From contig CALLCD010000060.1 in assembly GCA_938049795.1 (NCBI GenBank), positions 1 to 10,059 of the forward strand: 10,059 nucleotides of DNA, given 5' to 3'. The stretch comes from an uncultured Hyphomonadaceae bacterium (lineage in GTDB: Bacteria > Pseudomonadota > Alphaproteobacteria > Caulobacterales > Hyphomonadaceae). This document shows positions 1 through 7,630 of this stretch, one piece after another. The position numbers were made by a program, and so were the translations under genes. The first letter of the stretch is position 1. Every line of letters starts with the position of its first letter. The notes beneath the pieces were generated by a model. The model did not search any database. It was not told the DNA's origin and saw only the letters and a list, made by a program, of their open reading frames with translations.

Positions 1-56
1 ATCGAGACGCCCGCAAGCGCAGCGACATCTTTCATTTTTGGCAGCACTGTTCCCAT
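1..56 (-). CDS. LacI-family transcriptional regulator, N-terminus only (cut by left edge)
   Basis: Reading leftward from an ATG at 56-54 gives 18 residues, MGTVLPKMKDVAALAGVS, and then the window ends. The stretch KMKDVAALAGVS is the first helix and turn of the LacI-family helix-turn-helix, which in this family normally begins at residue 2-6 and continues with a T-V-S-R-V-L-N motif. A purine-rich GGGGA lies about 6 bases upstream of the ATG at 56, favouring this start over the internal ATG at 35-33. The gene begins 26 bp after the sugar symporter stop on the same strand, so it is probably the last visible member of that operon. LacI proteins bind palindromic operators and release them on binding a sugar; the palindrome at 2555-2574 is the obvious target. 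Family assignment rests on a dozen residues but is distinctive; the effector sugar cannot be read. Confidence 0.8.
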   Translation of the reverse strand, partial: MGTVLPKMKDVAALAGVS

Positions 57-82
57 AGATCATCCCCTGTTACCGGCGAGAC

Positions 83-1423
83 TCAAGCTGACAATTCGTC
101 AACTATTCTGGCATGTATATGCCGATCAAGAGGAAGTCTCATAATAGCAATCGAGGACAAGATTAGCAGCACAGATGGCGTGATAGCAAGAAAGTAGCCC
201 AAATTAACAGCGATGCTGGCCGGTTGCTGGTCAAGATCGGAATCATAGCCGATTACGGTCAACATCGTGCCGACCGTCACCCCCATAATCACGCCGGAAA
301 ACTTCTGCACAAACAGGATCAAGCCGAACACCGCCCCCTCGGCCCGCTCACCATAGGCATGCTGGCCGTACTCGACCGCATCTGGAATAAACGACCAGAC
401 CAGAACTGAAAATGCACTAAAGCCAACCCCGAACAGAACAATTTGAAGCGGAATTCCGGACACAATGAGAGGCCCGGAAAATACGAGTGAGCCTCCCAGT
501 AGCCCAATCCAGATCGCTCCGACTTGCCAAGTGCGTTTTCGTCCGATGCGCGCGGAGACAAATGTCCAGACCGGAACCGATATCAGAGTCATGATCGCAA
601 ACACGGTCATGACCACTTCCTTGGCCGCAAATTTCCCGCTGTTGGCCTCAATGAAGAAAGCCAGCGGGATGTTGAAACTGACAATCGCGGCCGAATGCAG
701 AAGGATCGCCATCAGGAGAATGCGCAAGGCGCTGTTTCCCTTGTAAGCGGTGAGAAAGCTGCGCAGGGTCTGCTCGGTGGCTTTGCCCGGCGGCACTTTT
801 TCTTTGGTCGCAAAAAAGCAGATGGCCAAAGCCAGCATGGCCACGACCGATCCGGTCACAGCGGTCAAAAAGAAGCCGGTCGGTGAGTCTTCATTGCCGC
901 CACCGAAAAACCGGCTGAGCGGAAACCAGACCCCGGAAATGACCAGAAGCCCGAAAAAGGCAAACATCATTCTGATCGCCGACAATTCCGTGCGCGTCTG
1001 GCTGTCAAAGGACAATCGCGACGACATCGCCGAATACGGCACCGCAACCAGCGTATAGGCCCCGCGAAACAGCATGTGCACGATGCATAGATGCACAACC
1101 AGCAACGTCCCTTCAAAGGGTGGCGTCCAAAACAGAAGGCAGAATGCAAAGCTGAGCAAGATTCCACCAAAAAGCAAAAACGGTCTATAAGCCCCGTGCC
1201 GCGAGCGGTTTCGCGCCGCATAAATCGCGATCACCGGATCAGATATGGCGTCCCACAAAACCCCGACCGAATAGATAAAGCCGGCCACATAGGGCTGGAC
1301 GCCAACGACTTCGGCATACCAGTAAACAAGGATCAAAGAGAGACTGTTCCAATAGATGTTCAGCCCGAAATCGCCAACACCATAACCAGCCAGAAACTTC
1401 AGGTTCCGCGTCTTCGTTCGCAT
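83..1423 (-). CDS. GPH-family sugar:cation symporter (MFS superfamily)
   Basis: This encodes an inner-membrane transporter of the glycoside-pentoside-hexuronide (GPH, TC 2.A.2) family, which takes up sugars or glycosides with H+ or Na+. The protein is 446 residues from the chosen start, typical for the family, with about 12 hydrophobic helices. Diagnostic motifs are visible: the loop after helix 2 reads WDAISDP (Asp58 and Asp62) followed by a basic segment ending YRPFLL, and a later loop has YGERAEG (Arg360, Glu362) before a helix containing the usual conserved Lys (VQKFSG). An in-frame ATG at 1450 would add nine residues. I prefer 1423 because MRTKTRNLKFLAGYG matches the usual GPH N-terminus and a GAGGGGAGA stretch lies upstream, although about 12 bases away. 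It sits between the SMP-30 gene (44-71 bp upstream) and the LacI gene (26 bp downstream), so uptake of a glucan breakdown product, perhaps glucose or cellobiose, is likely. The substrate is inferred from context only. Confidence 0.88.
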   Translation of the reverse strand: MRTKTRNLKFLAGYGVGDFGLNIYWNSLSLILVYWYAEVVGVQPYVAGFIYSVGVLWDAISDPVIAIYAARNRSRHGAYRPFLLFGGILLSFAFCLLFWTPPFEGTLLVVHLCIVHMLFRGAYTLVAVPYSAMSSRLSFDSQTRTELSAIRMMFAFFGLLVISGVWFPLSRFFGGGNEDSPTGFFLTAVTGSVVAMLALAICFFATKEKVPPGKATEQTLRSFLTAYKGNSALRILLMAILLHSAAIVSFNIPLAFFIEANSGKFAAKEVVMTVFAIMTLISVPVWTFVSARIGRKRTWQVGAIWIGLLGGSLVFSGPLIVSGIPLQIVLFGVGFSAFSVLVWSFIPDAVEYGQHAYGERAEGAVFGLILFVQKFSGVIMGVTVGTMLTVIGYDSDLDQQPASIAVNLGYFLAITPSVLLILSSIAIMRLPLDRHIHARIVDELSA

Positions 1424-1494
1424 GTCGGCTGACTGTCTCCCCTCGCCCATTGGTTCGGCCCCGTCATCACGATAGAGATCAAGCTGGCAAAAGC

Positions 1495-2508
1495 CTAGCC
1501 CCAGCCAACACCCCGCACCTTTGTACGCAGTCTGAGCAATCGGTCATGCGCGGTGATGAACAGGGTTTTGCCGTCTTCGCCAAACGCGCAATTGGCGGAC
1601 GCACTAGCTGGATTGATACGGCCGAGCGCCTCCCCCGACGCAGTCAGAACGAACACACCGCCCGGCCCTGTGGCAAACACGTGTCCGGTCTCGGCCACCG
1701 CCATCCCGTCCGGCAGACCCGGCTTGCCATCCATATATGTGCTGGCATCAAACCAGACATGATCAATGCTTGTGTCCCGAAGGCCGACACGGCGGATGAG
1801 TGCGGTGTCGGGGTCCGATTGGCTGATCAGCAGATAATCCTCCTCGCCCGACAAAGCGATCCCGTTCGGAAAACTCATATCATCAACGAGCCGCGTGACC
1901 TCGCCACTGACAGAGAGGCGATAGACCCCGTTCGCGTCCTGTCTTTTCAGGGGCGAGGCATTCATCCCCTCCAATCCATAGGGTGGATCGGTGAAGTAGA
2001 TCGTCCCGTCCGACGCTTCGATCACATCATTCGGACTGTTGAACGGCTCGCCATGATAAGTCGCCGCCAGTGTTTCGCGCGCGCCTGTCTCCATATCGAG
2101 CGCTTCAAGGGACCGCCGACCATGATTGCAAACAAGCAAGCGGCCATCGCGCGCCATAAGCAGACCGTTCGCACCGGGTTCGCGAAACCCTGCCGTTGCC
2201 TCTTGAGGGACGCCCGACGGATCGAGGAAGACATTTATGCCGGCGCCCTCTTTCCACACGAACGCCTTGTTTTGCGGCACGTCGGTAAAATAAAGCTGCT
2301 GGCGCTTCTTGTCCCAGGCTGGTCCTTCCGACCACTGATAGCCCGCGCCGAGGATTTCAAAGCTCTGGTCGGTGTCCATAACCTCAGCCAGCGCGGTATC
2401 GAACACGTCGATGATTGGGGCTTCAGCCTGCTCCGGCGTCGCGGCGCACGCGCCAAGAACCGACATGGCCACGCTGCCAATTAAAACCTCTCGTCTTGAA
2501 ATTGTCAT
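1495..2508 (-). CDS. SMP-30/gluconolactonase-family lipoprotein
   Basis: A 337-residue protein of the SMP-30/gluconolactonase/LRE family (six-bladed beta-propeller, metal-dependent lactonase). Family metal and active-site positions are recognisable: Glu61 in WSEGPAW, Asn160 in NSPNDV, Asn215 in SFPNGIA and Asp267 in LPDGMA. The N-terminus combines a twin-arginine-like motif (SRREVLIG, residues 4-11) with a lipobox ending at Cys21 (VLGAC), so it is probably exported folded by Tat and lipidated. There is no Asp after the Cys, which in the E. coli Lol rule favours the outer membrane. It is the first gene of the minus-strand operon and divergent from the GH3 gene. Known members hydrolyse sugar lactones such as gluconolactone; here that would act on an aldonolactone made outside the cytoplasm. 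The exact substrate is unknown, and the family also includes enzymes with other specificities. Its ribosome site is weak (GAGAG about 13 bases upstream). Confidence 0.88.
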   Translation of the reverse strand: MTISRREVLIGSVAMSVLGACAATPEQAEAPIIDVFDTALAEVMDTDQSFEILGAGYQWSEGPAWDKKRQQLYFTDVPQNKAFVWKEGAGINVFLDPSGVPQEATAGFREPGANGLLMARDGRLLVCNHGRRSLEALDMETGARETLAATYHGEPFNSPNDVIEASDGTIYFTDPPYGLEGMNASPLKRQDANGVYRLSVSGEVTRLVDDMSFPNGIALSGEEDYLLISQSDPDTALIRRVGLRDTSIDHVWFDASTYMDGKPGLPDGMAVAETGHVFATGPGGVFVLTASGEALGRINPASASANCAFGEDGKTLFITAHDRLLRLRTKVRGVGWG

Positions 2509-2549
2509 GGCTCGTGTTCACTCTCAAATTAAATATCCAGGAGATGAGA

Positions 2550-2572
2550 GCGCGAATTGACAACCTTGTCAA
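2550..2572 (-). promoter_or_regulatory. Predicted -35 and spacer of the SMP-30/GPH/LacI operon promoter (-10 at 2544-2549)
   Basis: On the minus strand a perfect TTGACA (2572-2567) is followed after 17 bp by TCTCAT (2549-2544, four of six matches to TATAAT). Transcription would start near 2537, giving a leader of about 30 bases before the ATG at 2508. The -35 hexamer is one arm of the palindrome at 2555-2574. This is a sequence prediction based on the housekeeping sigma consensus. Confidence 0.5.
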
Positions 2573-2574
2573 TT
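2555..2574. promoter_or_regulatory. Perfect 20-bp palindrome, putative LacI-family operator
   Basis: The site AATTGACAACCTTGTCAATT has two perfect 9-base arms around a central CC. LacI-family operators are typically even-length palindromes of this size centred on CG, so this differs from the usual form at one central base. It lies in the 104-bp gap between the divergent SMP-30 and GH3 genes, and each arm contains TTGACA, one for each strand. A repressor bound here would cover both -35 regions. The most likely binder is the LacI-family protein beginning at 56 on the minus strand. The palindrome is seen directly; the binding partner is inferred. Confidence 0.75.
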
Positions 2575-2586
2575 TATTGCGTGATA
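2557..2586 (+). promoter_or_regulatory. Possible promoter of the GH3 gene (good -35, weak -10)
   Basis: TTGACA at 2557-2562 matches the -35 consensus exactly and is the left arm of the palindrome. No good -10 follows: GTGATA at 2581-2586 (18-bp spacing) is poor, and CATATG at 2589-2594 could pair instead with TTGTCA at 2566-2571 (17 bp). The promoter may be weak or need activation. A start site in the 2590s would leave a very short leader carrying the GAGGGAGAG ribosome site at 2598-2606. Confidence 0.35.
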
Positions 2587-2597
2587 GCCATATGTTT

Positions 2598-2606
2598 GAG
2601 GGAGAG
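2598..2606 (+). promoter_or_regulatory. Ribosome binding site deciding a TTG start for GH3
   Basis: GAGGGAGAG is strongly complementary to the 16S 3' end and lies six bases before TTG 2613-2615. It would fall inside the coding sequence if the ATG at 2592 were used, so it supports the TTG start. Confidence 0.75.
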
Positions 2607-2612
2607 TTCGAA

Positions 2613-5159
2613 TTGAAACAGTTTAATGCCTTCGCCGTGTCCGGTGTATTGAGTGTCCTTGTTGGGGCATGTTCGGCGGGTCTATCAACCCCTGACGCTA
2701 CGCCAAGCGAAGCGGCGTCTGCGCACACAGATGCAAGTGATGCTGGTGTGATCCACCCCGAATTGTGGCCCCAATTGGAGCCGCTCGCGCTTGATCCGGC
2801 AATTGAAGCACGGATTGACGATTTGTTGGCGCAGATGACGCTTGAGCAGAAAGTCGGCCAGACGATACAGGCTGATTCCGCCTCGGTGACACCGCAAGAA
2901 GTGCGTGACTATCGGTTGGGATCGGTATTAAGCGGCGGCAATTCTGCGCCCGGATCCTTGCCCTATGCCGACACGGAAAGCTGGCTTGAGGCGGCGGACG
3001 CTTATTATAACGCATCGGTCGATCCGGCGGGCGTTGAGGTCGCAATCCCGATCATCTGGGGCATCGATGCGGTCCACGGCCATGCCAACCTCACTGGCGC
3101 GACAATTTTCCCGCACAATATCGGACTGGGCGCGGCCAGAAATCCAGAGCTGTTAGAGGAAATTGCCCGTGTCACCGCGCGTGAATTGAGCGTGTCCGGC
3201 CATGACTGGACCTTTGCGCCGACCCTCGCCGCTCCGCGCGACGACAGATGGGGGCGCACTTATGAGGGCTTTTCCGAATCTCCCGAGATTATCGCGTCTT
3301 ACTCGGCGAGCATTGTTGACGGTTTGCAGGGGCGCTATGGCTCGGACGGGTTTATGGGCGAAGGCCGCGTGATCTCGGCGGCCAAGCATTTCCTCGCCGA
3401 TGGCGGAACGGAAAACGGCGCCGATCAGGGCGATGCGCTGATTAGCGAGGCCGAGCTGCGCGACATTCATGGCGCAGGTTATATTCCAGCGCTCGAAGCG
3501 GGCGTGCAATCGGTGATGGCGTCGTTCTCAAGCTGGCAGGGCATCAAGATGACGGGCAATCGCGCGCTTCTGACCGATGTGCTCAAAGACCGGATGGGAT
3601 TTGAAGGCTTTGTTGTCAGCGACTGGAATGCCCACGGCCAGATCCCGGGCTGTACGAATACGGATTGCGCCGCCGCGTTTAATGCCGGCATCGACATGTT
3701 CATGGCCCCTGACAGCTGGAAAGGGCTTTATGAGAGCACATTGCAACACGCCAAGGACGGCACGATACCGCCCGAACGGCTCGACGATGCGGTGCGGCGT
3801 ATCCTGCGGGTCAAGCTGCAATCGGGCATCTTCGAGAAAGGCGCGCCGAGCACGCGGGCTCTGGCGGGGGACACGTCCCTGCTTGGCTCTGAGGCGCACC
3901 TTGAGGTCGCGCGGCGGGCGGTGCGCGAATCGCTGGTTCTGTTGAAGAATGACGGGCAGGTCTTACCGCTCAAAGCGGCGAGCACGGTGCTGGTCATCGG
4001 CGATGGCGCGGACAGCATCGCCAAGGCGGCGGGCGGCTGGACCCTCTCCTGGCAGGGCGGCACGCACAGCAATGACGAGTTCCCGAACGGGCATACGATT
4101 TTGGACGGCATCCGCGCCCATGTCGAAGCGGCTGGCGGGACGGTCATTTTCGATCCTGAAGGCACAAGCACGGCTGAGGCTGATGTGGTGATCGCTGTCT
4201 ATGGCGAGGATGCTTATGCCGAGTTCCAGGGCGACCGGACGCATCTTGATTTTGTTCCGGCAGGCTTTGACACCGCACGTCTGGCGGCGTTCAAGGCGCG
4301 TGATATGCCTGTAGTTTCGGTGTTTTTGTCGGGGCGTCCGATGTGGGTCAATCCGGAGCTGAACGCGTCTGATGCATTTGTCGCCGCATGGCTACCGGGC
4401 AGTGAAGGCGGCGGGATTGCGGACATGTTGTTCCGCACCGATCCAGCTTTCGAGTTTACCGGCCGTTTGCCCTTTTCATGGCCGAAAACCGCCACCCAGA
4501 CCGATCTCAATGTCGGCGACGAGACGTATGATCCGCTCTTTACCTTTGGTTATGGGCTGAGCTTTGCGGACGCAGCGCCGGTCGGCAACTTGCCCGAAGT
4601 CTCTGGCTTGAGCGAAGAAGCGGCGACCAGCACCGATGTCTTCTTTACCGGCGGACAGGCAGTCAAGCCTTGGTCAGTCTTTGCCAATATTGACGGCGGC
4701 GATTTGCGGATTTCCGAAGTGCCGTTTGATGGCGGCGGGCTCGCGATCTCTGCGACCGATCACAAGGCGCAGGAAGACGCGCTGAAAGTGACATGGGCGG
4801 ACACATCGGCCTCCATGCGCATTTCCGCCTTCTCGGCTGTGGACATGTCGCGTCACTCGAACGGCGCAATGGAACTTGCCTTTCATACCAAAGTCTTCGG
4901 TAGCGGGGCTGCCACGCTGCAAATCGGCATGGGGTGCGGAGACACTGGCACTTGCGAGATGGTCTTTATGCCCTTGCAAGTGGAGGGCAACTGGACCGAG
5001 CAGCGGATCAATCTGAGCTGTTTTGCCCGCGCGGGGGTCGATATGACCAATATTGGCGACGCGTTCATTGTCCTCAGCGACACCGAAGCGAGCATTGGTC
5101 TTGCCGACATCCGGATCAAATCGGACACAGACGCGACCGAAACTTGCGGCACGCCTTAA
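2613..5159 (+). CDS. GH3 exo-beta-glucanase/beta-glucosidase lipoprotein, ExoP type
   Basis: An 848-residue glycoside hydrolase of family 3, which releases glucose from the non-reducing end of beta-glucans or oligosaccharides with retention of configuration. The N-terminal TIM-barrel domain (about 64-410) has the family motifs DAVHGH (152-157), RDDRWGR (209-215), KHF (258-260) and the nucleophile Asp337 in FVVSDW. The second alpha/beta domain (about 440-655) carries the predicted acid/base Glu537 in YAEFQGD. A further beta-rich C-terminal region (about 676-839) matches the layout of ExoP from Pseudoalteromonas (Exop_C-type domain). I start at TTG 2613: GAGGGAGAG (2598-2606) sits six bases upstream, and the product then begins MKQFNAF with a clean signal peptide and lipobox ending at Cys20 (LVGAC). 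The in-frame ATG at 2592 would put an acidic stretch in front, and the ORF remains open back to 2415 inside the divergent gene. Ser follows the Cys, consistent with outer-membrane sorting. The exact linkage preference (1,3 or 1,4) cannot be read. Confidence 0.93.
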   Translation: MKQFNAFAVSGVLSVLVGACSAGLSTPDATPSEAASAHTDASDAGVIHPELWPQLEPLALDPAIEARIDDLLAQMTLEQKVGQTIQADSASVTPQEVRDYRLGSVLSGGNSAPGSLPYADTESWLEAADAYYNASVDPAGVEVAIPIIWGIDAVHGHANLTGATIFPHNIGLGAARNPELLEEIARVTARELSVSGHDWTFAPTLAAPRDDRWGRTYEGFSESPEIIASYSASIVDGLQGRYGSDGFMGEGRVISAAKHFLADGGTENGADQGDALISEAELRDIHGAGYIPALEAGVQSVMASFSSWQGIKMTGNRALLTDVLKDRMGFEGFVVSDWNAHGQIPGCTNTDCAAAFNAGIDMFMAPDSWKGLYESTLQHAKDGTIPPERLDDAVRRILRVKLQSGIFEKGAPSTRALAGDTSLLGSEAHLEVARRAVRESLVLLKNDGQVLPLKAASTVLVIGDGADSIAKAAGGWTLSWQGGTHSNDEFPNGHTILDGIRAHVEAAGGTVIFDPEGTSTAEADVVIAVYGEDAYAEFQGDRTHLDFVPAGFDTARLAAFKARDMPVVSVFLSGRPMWVNPELNASDAFVAAWLPGSEGGGIADMLFRTDPAFEFTGRLPFSWPKTATQTDLNVGDETYDPLFTFGYGLSFADAAPVGNLPEVSGLSEEAATSTDVFFTGGQAVKPWSVFANIDGGDLRISEVPFDGGGLAISATDHKAQEDALKVTWADTSASMRISAFSAVDMSRHSNGAMELAFHTKVFGSGAATLQIGMGCGDTGTCEMVFMPLQVEGNWTEQRINLSCFARAGVDMTNIGDAFIVLSDTEASIGLADIRIKSDTDATETCGTP

Positions 5160-5319
5160 GAGATAAGACGGGAGAGAGACACAAAAGCTGACCCTTTTCG
5201 CTGCCACCATCACGCACGCGAAATTCGTAAACGAGATGTGAACGATTTGGGTCTAGTTCGCTCGGAGACGCCTATTGCGGCGGCCAATTCGAACGATCAA
5301 AGCTGAAAGTGTTTCTCTC

Positions 5320-7608
5320 ATGTCCCATCAATCCCGCGCGTCTTCATCTGTTGCAGCTCCCTCAATTGCGCGCCTGATCGCTGACGAGCTTGGCGTGTCC
5401 GAGCGGCAGGTGGCGGTGACCATCGAACTGCTCGAAGAAGGCGCAACGGTGCCCTTTATTGCGCGCTACCGGAAGGAACGCACCGGAGGGCTGGATGACA
5501 TTCAGTTGCGCAAACTCGCCGAACGGCTCGACTATCTGACAGAGCTGGCCAAACGGCGCGAGAGCATACTCAAAGCGATCCGTGAACAGGGCAAGCTTAC
5601 GGCGCCACTTGAGCGCGATATTCTGAACGCGGTGACGAAAACCGAGCTTGAAGACCTCTACGCCCCCTATAAGCAAAAGCGGCGGACCAAGGCCACCATC
5701 GCCAAAGAGGCGGGGCTGGAACCACTGGCCGAGCGGCTGTTAAGCAATCCTGCGCTTGTCCCCGACAAGGAAGCGGCGGGGTTTGTTTCCAAGGGCAAAG
5801 GTGTGGCCGACAAGGACAGTGCGCTGGAAGGCGCGCGGAATATTATCATCGAGAAAATTGCCGAGACGCCGCAACTGGTCGGCAAAGTACGCGAAAAAGT
5901 CTGGCGCGATGGCAAGCTCGGCTCCGCGCTCGTCAAAGGCAAAGAGGCCGAGGGCGCGAAATTCTCCGACTATTTCAAGTTTGACGAGCCGATCAAGGAT
6001 ATGCCGTCCCACCGTGCGCTGGCGCTGCTGCGTGGCCAGAAAGAAGGCGTGTTGCGCGTCAAGCTTGATGTGCCCGTCGAGCCAAAGCACGAGCATCCGG
6101 CCGTCGGCCTCATCCGGTCCGAATTTGGACTGGCCAAGAAAGGACGGCCCGCAGATGACTGGCTGGTCGAAACCGCTGGCATGGCGTGGAAAAGCAAGCT
6201 TGCACCCTCAAGCTCGAGCGATCTGATCAACCGGCTCAAGGAAACCGCCGACACCGAAGCCATCAAAGTCTTCTCACGCAATATGCACGATTTGCTTCTG
6301 GCCGCCCCTGCCGGTCCGAAAACCGTGATGGGCATTGATCCGGGCATTCGCACGGGCTGCAAAATCGCCGTCGTCGATGCCACCGGAAAACTGCTCGACC
6401 ATGCCACCATCTATCCGCACGAGCCTAGACGCGACTGGGCGGGCGCGCTGGCAGAAATGGCCAAGCTCTGCAAGAAACACAAAGTCGAACTGGTCAGCAT
6501 CGGCAATGGCACCGCCGGACGCGAAACGGAGAAACTGGTTGGCGAGCTGTCCGACAAAATGCCTGACCTCAAACTGACACGGATCATGGTGTCCGAAGCG
6601 GGCGCGTCGGTTTATTCCGCCTCGGAACTGGCCTCGAAAGAGTTTCCCGATCTCGATGTCAGCGTGCGCGGGGCCGTCTCGATTGCGCGCCGCTTGCAAG
6701 ACCCGCTGGCAGAGCTGGTCAAAATCGAACCCAAAGCCATCGGGGTCGGCCAATACCAGCATGATGTCGATCAGAGCGCCCTCGCCCGCTCGCTTGATGG
6801 CGTGGTCGAAGATTGCGTTAGCGCCGTCGGTGTTGATGTGAACACGGCCTCTGCGCCCTTGCTTGCGCGCGTGTCTGGCCTGAACGCAGCGATTGCCGCC
6901 AATATCGTCGCCTATCGCGATAAGAACGGACCGTTCACCTCCCGCAGCCAGCTAAAAAAGGTGCCGCGCCTCGGGCCGAAAGCCTATGAAATGTCCGCCG
7001 GTTTCCTGCGCATCCTAAACGCCAAGAACCCGCTCGACGGATCAGCGGTTCACCCCGAAGCCTATGGCGTGGCCGAAAAAATCGCAAAACAGACCGGCCG
7101 CAAACTCGGCGCGATCATTGGTGACAAAGCTTTCATCGCCAAGCTGAACCCGGCCAGCTTTGCTGACGAGACGTTCGGTGTGCCCACCGTCTCCGACATT
7201 TTAGCCGAGCTCGAGAAACCCGGACGCGACCCACGCCCCGAGTTCAAGACGGCAAGTTTCAAGGACGGCGTGGACAAAGTGTCCGATCTGAAATCCGGCA
7301 TGCGGCTCGAAGGCGTCGTCACCAATGTCACCGCGTTCGGCGCTTTCGTGGACATTGGCGTCCATCAGGACGGGTTGGTGCATATTTCCGAACTGGCCGA
7401 CACATTCGTCAAAGACCCACACACTGTGGTCAAGACCGGACAAGTGGTCAGCGTGCTTGTGAAAGAGGTGGACGTACAGCGCGGACGGATTGGCCTGAGC
7501 ATGAAGCGCGGAGCGAGCAAAGCCTCTTCCGCGCCGGCTCCGAAAATGGACGCGCCGAAAGAGCCCTCAAGCAGCCCGTTTGGTGCACTCGCCGCATTGA
7601 AGAAATAG
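5320..7608 (+). CDS. tex: Tex, RNA-binding transcription accessory protein
   Basis: A 762-residue protein matching Tex along its whole length. In order there are the helical Tex N-terminal domain (from about residue 14, with RQVAVTIELLEEGATVPFIA and ARYRKERTGGLDD), a YqgF-like RNase H fold (from about 333, GIDPGIRTG at 338-346), two helix-hairpin-helix regions (about 500-565 and 575-635) and an S1 RNA-binding domain (about 659-730, GVVTNVTAFGAFVDIG, then HISELA). The last 30 residues are Ala/Ser/Pro/Lys-rich and probably disordered. Tex is a cytoplasmic nucleic-acid-binding protein linked to transcription and, in pathogens, toxin expression. I use the ATG at 5320; a TTG at 5275 would add 15 non-conserved residues. 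The ribosome site is weak (GAAAG about 10 bases upstream). It lies 160 bp downstream of GH3 with no clear terminator between, and converges with the MerR gene 22 bp away. It looks like an ordinary housekeeping gene unrelated to its neighbours. Confidence 0.96.
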   Translation: MSHQSRASSSVAAPSIARLIADELGVSERQVAVTIELLEEGATVPFIARYRKERTGGLDDIQLRKLAERLDYLTELAKRRESILKAIREQGKLTAPLERDILNAVTKTELEDLYAPYKQKRRTKATIAKEAGLEPLAERLLSNPALVPDKEAAGFVSKGKGVADKDSALEGARNIIIEKIAETPQLVGKVREKVWRDGKLGSALVKGKEAEGAKFSDYFKFDEPIKDMPSHRALALLRGQKEGVLRVKLDVPVEPKHEHPAVGLIRSEFGLAKKGRPADDWLVETAGMAWKSKLAPSSSSDLINRLKETADTEAIKVFSRNMHDLLLAAPAGPKTVMGIDPGIRTGCKIAVVDATGKLLDHATIYPHEPRRDWAGALAEMAKLCKKHKVELVSIGNGTAGRETEKLVGELSDKMPDLKLTRIMVSEAGASVYSASELASKEFPDLDVSVRGAVSIARRLQDPLAELVKIEPKAIGVGQYQHDVDQSALARSLDGVVEDCVSAVGVDVNTASAPLLARVSGLNAAIAANIVAYRDKNGPFTSRSQLKKVPRLGPKAYEMSAGFLRILNAKNPLDGSAVHPEAYGVAEKIAKQTGRKLGAIIGDKAFIAKLNPASFADETFGVPTVSDILAELEKPGRDPRPEFKTASFKDGVDKVSDLKSGMRLEGVVTNVTAFGAFVDIGVHQDGLVHISELADTFVKDPHTVVKTGQVVSVLVKEVDVQRGRIGLSMKRGASKASSAPAPKMDAPKEPSSSPFGALAALKK

Positions 7609-7630
7609 CCAAAAAGGCAAACGGGCGCGC

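Noticed and set aside
89..101. TGAC-N5-GTCA palindrome near the symporter stop, similar to the operator half-sites
   Set aside because: It is one base shorter between arms than the 2555-2574 site, has only 4-base arms and lies in coding sequence, so it is probably chance.
1450..2484. Long plus-strand open frame (344 codons) antisense to the SMP-30 gene
   Set aside because: It lies wholly opposite a clear family member with conserved motifs; its own translation is Arg/His/Cys-rich with no recognisable domain, as expected for a shadow frame in GC-rich DNA.
5160..5319. Search for a terminator or promoter between GH3 and tex
   Set aside because: No stem with a T-tract and no convincing -35/-10 pair were found; an imperfect AAATTCGT...ACGATTT repeat needs a bulge and is too weak to report as a site.
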